Positions 1 through 7,191 of a stretch of 64,000 bases of DNA are shown piece by piece. Positions within the stretch are counted from its first letter, which is position 1. The number at the start of each line of letters is the position of its first letter. The translations under genes were made by a program, and so were the position numbers. The stretch is taken from NCBI RefSeq assembly GCF_012974865.1, contig NZ_CP043633.1, positions 744,001 to 808,000 of the forward strand, written 5' to 3'. Origin of the DNA: Nonlabens sp. Ci31. GTDB lineage: Bacteria; Bacteroidota; Bacteroidia; Flavobacteriales; Flavobacteriaceae. A model generated the notes under the pieces. That model saw nothing but the letters and a program-made list of their open reading frames with translations, was not told where the DNA came from and did no database searches.

Positions 1-43
1 CATCGGTAACAATCTTTGCATTTTTAATTAAAGTTTTTTTCAT
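1..43 (-). CDS. Dihydroorotase, N-terminal end only (partial)
   Basis: Only the first 14 codons are inside the window; they read MKKTLIKNAKIVTD, the usual opening of Bacteroidota dihydroorotase/amidohydrolase proteins. The ATG overlaps the stop codon of the upstream glycosyltransferase in an ATGA arrangement, so the two are probably translationally coupled. Dihydroorotase makes dihydroorotate in pyrimidine synthesis. The GT2-dihydroorotase order is common in flavobacteria as far as I recall. The identification rests on a short peptide plus context. Confidence 0.6.
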   Translation of the reverse strand, partial: MKKTLIKNAKIVTD

Positions 44-771
44 ATCTCTAGTTTCCCTATCAAACTTTTCATTTTCATAATCATTACTCCCAATACAGCT
101 TCACTTATGATGCTACTGCTCATCTTAGACTGTCCCCTAGACCTATCTGTAAAGATAACGGGGAGCTCTACAATTTTTGCTTTCAATAAAAATGCTTTAA
201 ACTTCATTTCTATTTGAAACGCATAGCCCACAAATTTAATCTTATCTAAATTAAATTTTCTTAAAAGAGAGGCTCGATAACAAACAAATCCAGCAGTAGT
301 ATCGTGAATATTCATTCTTGTTATCAATCTTACGTATTTTGAGGCAAAATAAGATAACAAGACTCGTGACATAGGCCAGTTCACTACATTTACTCCTTTT
401 ACATACCTACTTCCTATGGCGAGGTCGGCGCCTTTTTTTGAACAAACTTCGTATAGATAAGGCAAGTCGTTAGGGTCGTGTGAGAAATCTGCATCCATCT
501 CAAAAATATATTCGTAGTCCCTTTTTAAAGCCCATTTAAATCCGTGAATGTAAGCAGTTCCTAGTCCTTGTTTACCTTCGCGCTCTTCTATAAATAATCG
601 GTCAGGGTATTGCTTTAAATTATTTCTCACCACTTGAGCAGTACCATCTGGGGAGGAATCGTCCACAATAAGCAGGTGTAAGTGTTGATTTTGATTTAAA
701 ACAGCATCTACCATCAATTGGATATTCTCCAACTCATTAAATGTAGGAATAATAATTAGCGTATTTTTCAT
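40..771 (-). CDS. Polyprenol monophosphomannose synthase-like GT2 glycosyltransferase
   Basis: The 243-residue protein has the GT-A fold signatures of family 2 glycosyltransferases: IVDDSSPDGT at residues 35-44 and the metal-binding DAD at 93-95 (FEMDADFSHDP), followed by GSRYVKG. Its length matches dolichol/polyprenol-phosphate mannose synthases that lack a membrane domain. These transfer mannose from GDP-mannose to a polyprenyl phosphate on the cytoplasmic side of the inner membrane, giving a donor for extracytoplasmic glycosylation. The DUF2723 glycosyltransferase at 50.2 kb is the kind of enzyme that could use such a donor, which is inference. The gene overlaps the following dihydroorotase start by four bases. 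Confidence 0.85.
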   Translation of the reverse strand: MKNTLIIIPTFNELENIQLMVDAVLNQNQHLHLLIVDDSSPDGTAQVVRNNLKQYPDRLFIEEREGKQGLGTAYIHGFKWALKRDYEYIFEMDADFSHDPNDLPYLYEVCSKKGADLAIGSRYVKGVNVVNWPMSRVLLSYFASKYVRLITRMNIHDTTAGFVCYRASLLRKFNLDKIKFVGYAFQIEMKFKAFLLKAKIVELPVIFTDRSRGQSKMSSSIISEAVLGVMIMKMKSLIGKLEI

Positions 772-806
772 AATCAGCGGCTAAAATAAACAATAAATCA
801 ACCAGC

Positions 807-839
807 TTTGTGAACGTTTGTTAAATCATATTATTTTTA
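807..839 (+). promoter_or_regulatory. Candidate promoter for the DUF4271-hemD pair
   Basis: TTTG at 807-810 and TATTTTTA at 832-839 are separated by 21 bases, close to the Bacteroidota TTTG / TAnnTTTG consensus but with the last G changed to A. Transcription would start around 845, very close to the first ATG (849), which favours the second ATG (870) as the real start. Confidence 0.35.
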
Positions 840-848
840 CCATCTTAA

Positions 849-1499
849 ATGCATATAGAACTACGACATATGGAGCTCAACGACTGGATCAGCATCACCT
901 TATTATTTTGTGTGTTGATTCTCGCTGTTGCGAGATGGTTTTCTAAGTTTCATATTACTGATTTATTAAGCTGTTACTTTAAAGACCGATTTATTAAACT
1001 TTCTAGGAATGGAGAAGAGGGTTCTTCCGTATTAATTACAGGTAATGTGGTCGTATACACCATCAACATAGCCTTATTTATATATGTATTTTATCAAAAG
1101 GAGAAACAACTTCCGATAGAAATTAACGGCTTTTTACTAAGCTTGACATTCCTATCTGTTTTTTTTCTCACCCAACATTTTATTGGAAAGCTTATCGCAA
1201 CCCTTTGCAATTTTGAGCAATTATTAATTATCGTTGATCACCACAGGAATATTTATAGAGCAATGTTTGCTTACCCCCTACTTATTATAAACTGCATTAT
1301 TATTTATCTGTGCGATATGAATGAAACGGCTCTACTCACCTCCCTGATTATCATTGGATTTGTTCTTTTTGTATACCATTTGATATTAATATATACATAC
1401 CGAAGCCTTCTATTCTCTGCTCATTTGTATTTTATTTTGTACCTTTGCGCGCTTGAAATCACGCCCTATCTACTTTTATATAAGTATTTTATGTTGTGA
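849..1499 (+). CDS. DUF4271 integral membrane protein
   Basis: A 216-residue, strongly hydrophobic protein with about six membrane segments. Its length, hydrophobic pattern and position directly upstream of hemD match the flavobacterial DUF4271 family, whose function is unknown. An alternative start is the ATG at 870 (MELNDWIS), which fits better with a promoter whose -7 element ends at 839. The gene lies 27 bases upstream of hemD on the same strand and is probably cotranscribed with it. No catalytic motif is visible. Confidence 0.75.
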   Translation: MHIELRHMELNDWISITLLFCVLILAVARWFSKFHITDLLSCYFKDRFIKLSRNGEEGSSVLITGNVVVYTINIALFIYVFYQKEKQLPIEINGFLLSLTFLSVFFLTQHFIGKLIATLCNFEQLLIIVDHHRNIYRAMFAYPLLIINCIIIYLCDMNETALLTSLIIIGFVLFVYHLILIYTYRSLLFSAHLYFILYLCALEITPYLLLYKYFML

Positions 1500-1526
1500 A
1501 AACTTGACTCTAATAGAAAAACATAT

Positions 1527-2267
1527 ATGAAAGTGAAAACAATTTTAGTTTCCCAACCTGAACCTAAAATGGAAAATTCACCATATCAAAATTTGGTGGA
1601 CAGGACAAAAGTGAGAATCGATTTTCGTTCCTTCATACATGTTGAGGGAGCTTCGGCAAAAGAGGTACGTGAACAAAAAATTGATCTGTCTAAGTTTACT
1701 GCTATTGTTTTAACAAGCCGTAACGCGGTGGATCATTTCTTTAGAGTATCTGAAGAGATGCGCTTTAAAATTCCGGATTCTTTAAAATATTTTTGTCAAA
1801 GTGAGGCTGTTGCTTATTATTTACAGAAATATGTAGTATACCGAAAGCGTAAAATTTATGTAGGAAAAAGAACTTTTCCAGAGTTATGTCCTCTTATAAA
1901 GAAGCATAAAAGCGAGATCTTTTTAGTCCCTAGTTCTGATAAGCTAGGAGATTCTACTCCAACAGAATTGGATAAACTAGGAGTAGATTGGACGAGTGGT
2001 ACTTTTTTCCGCACTGTAATCAGTGATCTATCAGATCTTGCAGATGTAAAGTATGATGTCTTAGTATTCTTTAGCCCTAGTGGGATTGAATCACTGTTTC
2101 AAAATTTCCCTGGGTTTACACAAGAGCAAACTCGCATTGCGGTGTTTGGCAATACGACTATGAAAGCCGCGACAGACAAGGGTTTGAGAGTTGATATTCA
2201 AGCACCTACTCCAGAATCTCCATCAATGACTATGGCTATAGAGAATTATATTAAGGATAAGGGTTAA
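1527..2267 (+). CDS. hemD: Uroporphyrinogen-III synthase
   Basis: The 246-residue protein has the two-lobed, poorly conserved pattern of HemD: IVLTSRNAVDHFF in the first lobe, and VFFSPSGIESLFQNF followed by IAVFGNTTMKAA in the second. The enzyme cyclises hydroxymethylbilane to uroporphyrinogen III in haem synthesis. It follows DUF4271, as commonly seen in flavobacteria, and ends before a strong bidirectional terminator. Haem demand is obvious from the cytochrome operon at 25-37 kb, the truncated haemoglobin and the P450 in the same window. Confidence 0.85.
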   Translation: MKVKTILVSQPEPKMENSPYQNLVDRTKVRIDFRSFIHVEGASAKEVREQKIDLSKFTAIVLTSRNAVDHFFRVSEEMRFKIPDSLKYFCQSEAVAYYLQKYVVYRKRKIYVGKRTFPELCPLIKKHKSEIFLVPSSDKLGDSTPTELDKLGVDWTSGTFFRTVISDLSDLADVKYDVLVFFSPSGIESLFQNFPGFTQEQTRIAVFGNTTMKAATDKGLRVDIQAPTPESPSMTMAIENYIKDKG

Positions 2268-2330
2268 GTCTTTATTCCTTTTTTGCCCTGAGCTACCTCA
2301 GCCTAGATTATAGGCCCTATTATAACAAAC

Positions 2331-2367
2331 AAAAACGTCCTGAATTAGTTATTCAGGCCGTTTTTTT
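2331..2367. terminator. Bidirectional intrinsic terminator between hemD and pckA
   Basis: An AAAACG-t-CCTGAAT stem, TAGTT loop and ATTCAGG-c-CGTTTT return, with A-runs on the left and T-runs on the right. It serves hemD (+) and pckA (-), which converge here. Confidence 0.85.
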
Positions 2368-2387
2368 ATCAGTTATAATTTTAAGGA

Positions 2388-4001
2388 TTATAATTTTCTG
2401 GGAGGGCCACCAGCAAGAATTTCTTCTGAGGCTTGCTCTTCAAACTTTTTAAAGTTATCAATAAAGAACTGTCTCAATTTTTCGGCGGTTTCATAATAAC
2501 CTTTATCATTATTCCAAGATTTACGAGGACTCAAAACTTCTGCGGGTACATTAGGGCATGTTAACGGTTGCGCTACACCAAACATAGAGTGATAGTGATA
2601 ATTACCTTTGTTAGCTTCTTCTAAAGAACCATCAAGAGCCGCAGTAATCATAGCACGGGTATATTTTAATTTCATGCGATTTCCGACACCATAAGGACCA
2701 CCAGTCCAGCCTGTATTTACAAGCCACACTGTAACGCCAGACTCCTTCATCTTTTTGCTCAACATATCTGCATATACAGTAGGATGTAAAGGCATAAAAG
2801 GAGCTCCAAAACAGGCTGAAAAACTAGGAACTGGCTCCGTAACACCAGCCTCAGTTCCAGCAACTTTTGCTGTATAACCACTTATAAAATGATAAGCGGC
2901 CTGACCTGGAGTCAATTTAGATATAGGAGGTAATACACCAAAAGCATCTGCTGTCAGGAAAAAGATATTCTTAGGGTTCTTACCTACAGATGGCTCCTTG
3001 ATATTTTCAATATGATCAATAGGATAACTTACTCGTGTATTTTGAGTAATAGAAGTATCAGCAAAATTAACACTGTTATCTTTATTAAAAATGACATTTT
3101 CTAAAATCGCACCTGGCTTGATGGCGTTATAGATTTCTGGCTCTCCTTCTGGATCCAGGTGGATCACTTTGGCATAACAACCTCCTTCAAAATTAAAGAC
3201 TTCATTATCTTCTGTCCAACCGTGCTCGTCATCTCCTATCAATTCTCTTTCTGGATCTGTAGAAAGTGTTGTTTTTCCAGTACCGCTTAATCCAAAGAAG
3301 ATAGCGGTATTACCATCTTCACCTACGTTTGCACTACAGTGCATTGGTAAGGTGTTTTTATACACAGGTAAAATAAAATTGAGAGCACTAAAAACACCTT
3401 TCTTAATCTCCCCAGTATAACCTGTACCTCCAATAAGAGCGATCTTTCTAGTGAAATTAAGAATAGCAAAATTGTGCTGTCTTGTTCCATCTTGGTCTGG
3501 AACAGCCATAAAACCTGGTGCATTTATAACAGTCCATTCTGGATCAAAGCCATCGAGTTGCTCTTCCGTTGGTCTGATAAACATATTGTATGCAAACATA
3601 TTAGACCAAGGGTACTCATTAATAACCCTTAATTTAAGACTGTAATCCTCGTGAGCACAAGCATAAGCATCGCGTACAAAAAGTTCTTTACCATCTAAAT
3701 AAGCAGTCACCTTGTGCAAGAGCGCATCAAATTTATCTGACTCAAAAGGAATGTTGATATTACCCCACCAGACGCTATCTTTAGTCACATCATCTTTAAC
3801 AATAAAACGATCCAGCGGAGAACGCCCAGTAAATTCACCAGTATGGACCGCTAGTGTGCCATTATCAGTTTCTTTGCCGCCATAATCCTTGACAGTTTTT
3901 TCTTGTAGAATTTCAGGTGTGAGTTGGTAATTAATTTTGGAATTTTCGATTCCCCATTCGGTTAGCGCAATCGATTGCGCGGTAGAGGTGTTTGAACCCA
4001 T
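2388..4001 (-). CDS. pckA: Phosphoenolpyruvate carboxykinase (ATP)
   Basis: Converts oxaloacetate and ATP to phosphoenolpyruvate, CO2 and ADP, the entry step of gluconeogenesis in the cytosol. The P-loop GLSGTGKTT (residues 237-245 counted from the chosen start) and the following IGDDEHGW metal site are intact, as is the early TGRSPLDRF substrate motif. I chose the ATG at 4001 (MGSNTSTAQ), giving 537 residues, the usual family length. The longer frame to 4028 would place its start codon on a TAnnTTTG promoter element (4028-4035). Together with maeB in this window it covers both C4-to-C3 routes. Confidence 0.95.
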   Translation of the reverse strand: MGSNTSTAQSIALTEWGIENSKINYQLTPEILQEKTVKDYGGKETDNGTLAVHTGEFTGRSPLDRFIVKDDVTKDSVWWGNINIPFESDKFDALLHKVTAYLDGKELFVRDAYACAHEDYSLKLRVINEYPWSNMFAYNMFIRPTEEQLDGFDPEWTVINAPGFMAVPDQDGTRQHNFAILNFTRKIALIGGTGYTGEIKKGVFSALNFILPVYKNTLPMHCSANVGEDGNTAIFFGLSGTGKTTLSTDPERELIGDDEHGWTEDNEVFNFEGGCYAKVIHLDPEGEPEIYNAIKPGAILENVIFNKDNSVNFADTSITQNTRVSYPIDHIENIKEPSVGKNPKNIFFLTADAFGVLPPISKLTPGQAAYHFISGYTAKVAGTEAGVTEPVPSFSACFGAPFMPLHPTVYADMLSKKMKESGVTVWLVNTGWTGGPYGVGNRMKLKYTRAMITAALDGSLEEANKGNYHYHSMFGVAQPLTCPNVPAEVLSPRKSWNNDKGYYETAEKLRQFFIDNFKKFEEQASEEILAGGPPRKL

Positions 4002-4027
4002 GATAATCCGTTTAGTTAGATATCGCA

Positions 4028-4035
4028 CAAAAATA
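4028..4035 (-). promoter_or_regulatory. Candidate -7 element for pckA
   Basis: The minus strand reads TATTTTTG, a match to the Bacteroidota TAnnTTTG element, 27 bases upstream of the chosen pckA ATG. No TTG -33 element is visible at the usual distance, so confidence is moderate. Confidence 0.4.
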
Positions 4036-4055
4036 TAACACTAAAATGGGTCTCA

Positions 4056-4451
4056 CTAATTATTAATAGAATTATGTGAAATGATTTTCCACAATGCAAA
4101 AAACCATCCCGAAATTAAGCTTAAACCTCCCAAAGGGGTTATAGGTCCTAGGAATTTTAAATTTATATGGAGCCATTTAGATAGAGAAAGCCCATAAATA
4201 CTAAAAGAAAAAAGAATCATTCCGATTACAAATAGATACAATAGAATGTTTTTTGAAGCATCCGTTAGTAGATTCACTTGAGAAAAAGCAATCAAAGCAA
4301 TGGCATGAAATAATTGATATCGCACACCGGTTTCAAAACTTTTTACTTGTTGCGGTTCCAATACTTTTTCAAGAGCATGAGCACCCAATGCTCCTAGAAT
4401 TACAGCCATTACAGCAAAACTACATCCAGCAATTAACAAATTTCTTTCCAT
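4056..4451 (-). CDS. DUF423 small membrane protein
   Basis: The 131-residue protein has four predicted membrane helices and the family hallmarks: LGALGAHALE near the N-terminus, FETGVRYQLFHAIAL in the second helix region and the GPITPLGG motif before the last helix. The family (E. coli YgdD type) has no established function. It is divergent from the saccharopine dehydrogenase family gene 53 bases away, a neighbour pair I recall from other flavobacteria. Confidence 0.85.
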   Translation of the reverse strand: MERNLLIAGCSFAVMAVILGALGAHALEKVLEPQQVKSFETGVRYQLFHAIALIAFSQVNLLTDASKNILLYLFVIGMILFSFSIYGLSLSKWLHINLKFLGPITPLGGLSLISGWFFALWKIISHNSINN

Positions 4452-4504
4452 TATATTTTAAATTTAACTTAAGACTCTTAACTTGGCACTAAAATACAAC
4501 AGCC

Positions 4505-5869
4505 ATGCGAAACATCTTAATAATAGGTGCCGGAAAATCTACAGGAGTACTGGTAGATCATCTTTTAAACAAATCTAAGGAACATAATTTAAAGCTCCTT
4601 ATAGCCGATAAAAATTTACAAAGCGCTCAATTCCTGAGTAAAAACCATGAAAACGCCACCGCGTTGGAATTAGATATTTTTGAGCCAGAGCAACGCAAAA
4701 AACAGATTCAAAAAGCCGATATCGTGATCTCCATGCTGCCCGCAAGGTTTCATATCGAAGTCGCTAAGGACTGTGTCGCTTTTAATAAAAACATGGTTAC
4801 CGCTAGTTACGTGAGTCCAGAAATGGAATCTCTGGACAAAGAAGTGAAAGAAAAGGGACTCATTTTTATGAATGAAATAGGTGTTGACCCTGGAGTAGAT
4901 CACATGAGCGCCATGCAAATTATTGACCGCATCACAGGCCAAGGAGGTAAATTACTGCTTTTTGAATCTTTTACAGGCGGACTAGTCGCCCCAGAAGACG
5001 ATAACAATCTGTGGAATTATAAATTTACTTGGAATCCTCGTAATGTAGTCACCGCTGGTCAAGGTGGTGCCGCAAAATTCCTTCAAGAAGGCAAATACAA
5101 ATACATCCCATATAACCGACTTTTTAGAAGAACTGAGATGCTAGATGTCGAAGGCTACGGACGCTTTGAAGCCTTGGCAAACAGAAACAGTCTTAAGTAT
5201 AAAGATATTTATGGCCTCAAGGATATTCTTACCTTATATAGAGGTACTATGAGACGTGTAGGCTTTAGCAAAGCATGGAATATGTTCGTACAGCTAGGAT
5301 TGACAGATGACACCTATGTACTAGAAGGATCTGAAAACATGACCTACCGTGATTTTATCAATAGTTTTCTTCCTTATTCTCCTACTGATAGTGTGGAATT
5401 AAAGATGCGCCACGAACTAAAAATAGATCAAGATGATATTATGTGGCTCAAACTAGAGGAGCTGGATATATTTAATAACGAGAAAAAAACCGGACTTAAG
5501 GAAGCGACCCCAGCACAAATGCTGCAATCTATATTAGAAGATTCTTGGACATTGCAACCAGGCGAAAAAGATATGATTGTGATGTATCATAAATTCGGCT
5601 ATGAATTAAATGGCGAAAAGAAACAAATAGACAGCACCATGGTATGTTTAGGTGATGGAGAATTACAAACTGCCATGGCCAAAACCGTTGGGCTTCCTGT
5701 TGCCATTGCCGCCTTGAAAATTTTAAATGGAGAGTTTACAGAACCTGGTGTGCAAATCCCAATTAAGGCTTCTGTATACAATCCTATTCTTAAAGAATTA
5801 GAAGAGCATGGCATTCGCTTTCGCGAAAACGAGACTGAATATCTAGGCTATAATAAACTGCATTTATAG
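4505..5869 (+). CDS. Saccharopine dehydrogenase family protein
   Basis: The 454-residue protein opens with a Rossmann motif (IIGAGKSTG, residues 6-14) and continues with IVISMLPARFH and NEIGVDPGVDHM, typical of the saccharopine dehydrogenase/reductase family; a C-terminal catalytic domain follows. These NAD(P)-dependent enzymes act in lysine metabolism. Whether this one acts on saccharopine or another amino acid conjugate cannot be read from the sequence. Its 3' end carries a near-exact copy of the dispersed 16-bp palindrome (5816-5831), read as RFREN. A strong terminator follows. Confidence 0.85.
   Translation: MRNILIIGAGKSTGVLVDHLLNKSKEHNLKLLIADKNLQSAQFLSKNHENATALELDIFEPEQRKKQIQKADIVISMLPARFHIEVAKDCVAFNKNMVTASYVSPEMESLDKEVKEKGLIFMNEIGVDPGVDHMSAMQIIDRITGQGGKLLLFESFTGGLVAPEDDNNLWNYKFTWNPRNVVTAGQGGAAKFLQEGKYKYIPYNRLFRRTEMLDVEGYGRFEALANRNSLKYKDIYGLKDILTLYRGTMRRVGFSKAWNMFVQLGLTDDTYVLEGSENMTYRDFINSFLPYSPTDSVELKMRHELKIDQDDIMWLKLEELDIFNNEKKTGLKEATPAQMLQSILEDSWTLQPGEKDMIVMYHKFGYELNGEKKQIDSTMVCLGDGELQTAMAKTVGLPVAIAALKILNGEFTEPGVQIPIKASVYNPILKELEEHGIRFRENETEYLGYNKLHL
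5816..5831 (+). repeat. Dispersed palindrome, copy 1 (one mismatch, inside saccharopine dehydrogenase gene)
   Basis: CGCTTTCGCGAAAACG, one base off the consensus CGCTTTCGCGAAAGCG. It is translated as RFRE. The flanks (CATT before, AGACTG after) are shared with copy 2 at 8818. Confidence 0.8.
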
Positions 5870-5894
5870 TAAGAACTAATATCTTTTAAGTTAA

Positions 5895-5934
5895 AAAACA
5901 GCCTGTTGTTACCAAAGTAACAACAGGCTGTTTT
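5895..5934. terminator. Bidirectional intrinsic terminator
   Basis: A perfect 18-bp stem (AAAACAGCCTGTTGTTAC and its complement) with a CAAA loop. It lies between convergent genes for the saccharopine dehydrogenase family protein (+) and the Zn peptidase (-). Confidence 0.9.
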
Positions 5935-5941
5935 GATTTAC

Positions 5942-6655
5942 TTAATTATTTCTAGATCTGTTAGTCAACAATATAGAAATAAAATAAAGCAAGGTAGCCA
6001 GTGAACCTATAGCAGCTACTAGATAAGTTCTAGCTGCCCATTTTAAGGCGTCTTTTGCTCCAGCATGTTCTTCTGGAGTCAGCATGCTATTATTTTCTAA
6101 CCAGGCCAGAGCACGATGACTTGCATCATACTCCACAGGTAGCGTTACAAAAGCAAATAAAGTTCCCATCCCGTACATGATGATTCCTAACAGCAAGACC
6201 CATTGGCCCAAGGCCGTACTTGCCGCAAGAGCTACTCCTCCTATAATCACCCATTGTGAATATTTAGAAGCAATACGGACTAAAGGAACTAATGTAGAAC
6301 GCGTGCCCAACCAAGAATAAGCTGTAGCATGCTGTACCGCATGCCCTACTTCGTGCGCTGCAACCGCCGCAGCAGCCGCATTTCTTTGCGTATAAACAGC
6401 CTCACTTAGATTTACCGTTCTATCTTTTGGATTAAAATGATCGGTAAGTTGGCCTGCTACAGAAATCACCTTTACATCTGTTATTCCGTTATCATCCAAC
6501 ATTTTTTGAGCAATTTCTGCACCGCTCATACCCTTTTTAAGTCTTAGATGAGAGTAATACTTGAATTTAGATTTAAGCTTGTTACTGACCAACATACTCA
6601 CCAGCATTACGAGTCCGCCGATGATATAATAACGTGTTAAATCACCACCCATCAT
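5942..6655 (-). CDS. Membrane zinc metallopeptidase (YugP family)
   Basis: The 237-residue protein has an N-terminal membrane helix, a cytoplasmic peptidase segment with the zinc motif HEVGH (residues 101-105), and three further hydrophobic segments in the C-terminal half. Length, VNLSEAVY upstream of the zinc site and the topology match the neutral zinc metallopeptidase_2 (YugP) family. Substrates are not known. It is probably a single-gene unit; I see no clear promoter. Confidence 0.88.
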   Translation of the reverse strand: MMGGDLTRYYIIGGLVMLVSMLVSNKLKSKFKYYSHLRLKKGMSGAEIAQKMLDDNGITDVKVISVAGQLTDHFNPKDRTVNLSEAVYTQRNAAAAAVAAHEVGHAVQHATAYSWLGTRSTLVPLVRIASKYSQWVIIGGVALAASTALGQWVLLLGIIMYGMGTLFAFVTLPVEYDASHRALAWLENNSMLTPEEHAGAKDALKWAARTYLVAAIGSLATLLYFISILLTNRSRNN

Positions 6656-6719
6656 AGTTTATTGTTTAGAACAATAAGCTTTAAAGTTAAGTTTTTGAAA
6701 GCAAATGAAATAATTTTTT

Positions 6720-6749
6720 TTTGAGCAGAGCTCTACTTCCTTAACTTTA
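6720..6749 (+). promoter_or_regulatory. Candidate promoter for truncated haemoglobin gene
   Basis: TTTG at 6720-6723, 18-base spacer and TAACTTTA at 6742-6749, near the Bacteroidota consensus with one mismatch in the -7 element. Confidence 0.4.
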
Positions 6750-6768
6750 AAACTAACTTGCAGAGAAC

Positions 6769-7179
6769 TTGAATAAAAAGCTTTTGAAACCAAAAAAAAA
6801 AGACATAACAAATAGAGCAGATATTCAAATCCTAGTGCGCAAGTTTTATAAGAAAATAAGATCTGAAGATACTTTAGGACCCATTTTTAATCGGACTATA
6901 AAGAACTGGCCTGCTCATTTAGATCATATCACTGACTTTTGGGAAAGCAGCTTATTCATAACTAAAGGCTATCAAGGAAACCCAGTAACAGCGCATCAAA
7001 AACTAGATCAACAGGAAAATAATTCTATAGAGATGAATCACTTTGGCATCTGGATCAACCTTTGGATAGCAACCATAAATGAATTGTATGAAGGCCCAAT
7101 AGCAGATCTTGCCATAAGACGTGCTCGAAATATGGCCAGTATATTATTTATAAAAATCTTTGAGGCTAGAAGTAATTAA
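6769..7179 (+). CDS. Group III truncated haemoglobin
   Basis: A globin-like protein of 130-136 residues. Key stretches are LVRKFYKKIRSEDTLGPIF, the DFWESSLF helix, and PVTAHQKLD, which carries the proximal-side histidine of group III truncated haemoglobins. These proteins bind O2, NO or sulfide; the physiological role here is open. There is no ATG: the frame begins at TTG 6769, and TTG 6784 (giving MKPKKKDITNR) is an equally good start that resembles family N-termini better. Its stop is only 12 bases from the stop of the convergent RemB-like gene, with no terminator visible between. Confidence 0.85.
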   Translation: MNKKLLKPKKKDITNRADIQILVRKFYKKIRSEDTLGPIFNRTIKNWPAHLDHITDFWESSLFITKGYQGNPVTAHQKLDQQENNSIEMNHFGIWINLWIATINELYEGPIADLAIRRARNMASILFIKIFEARSN

Positions 7180-7191
7180 TGATCCGTTGAT

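Noticed and set aside
4002..4028. Nine extra N-terminal codons for pckA (start at 4028)
   Set aside because: MRYLTKRII does not resemble family N-termini and the probable -7 element overlaps the upstream ATG.
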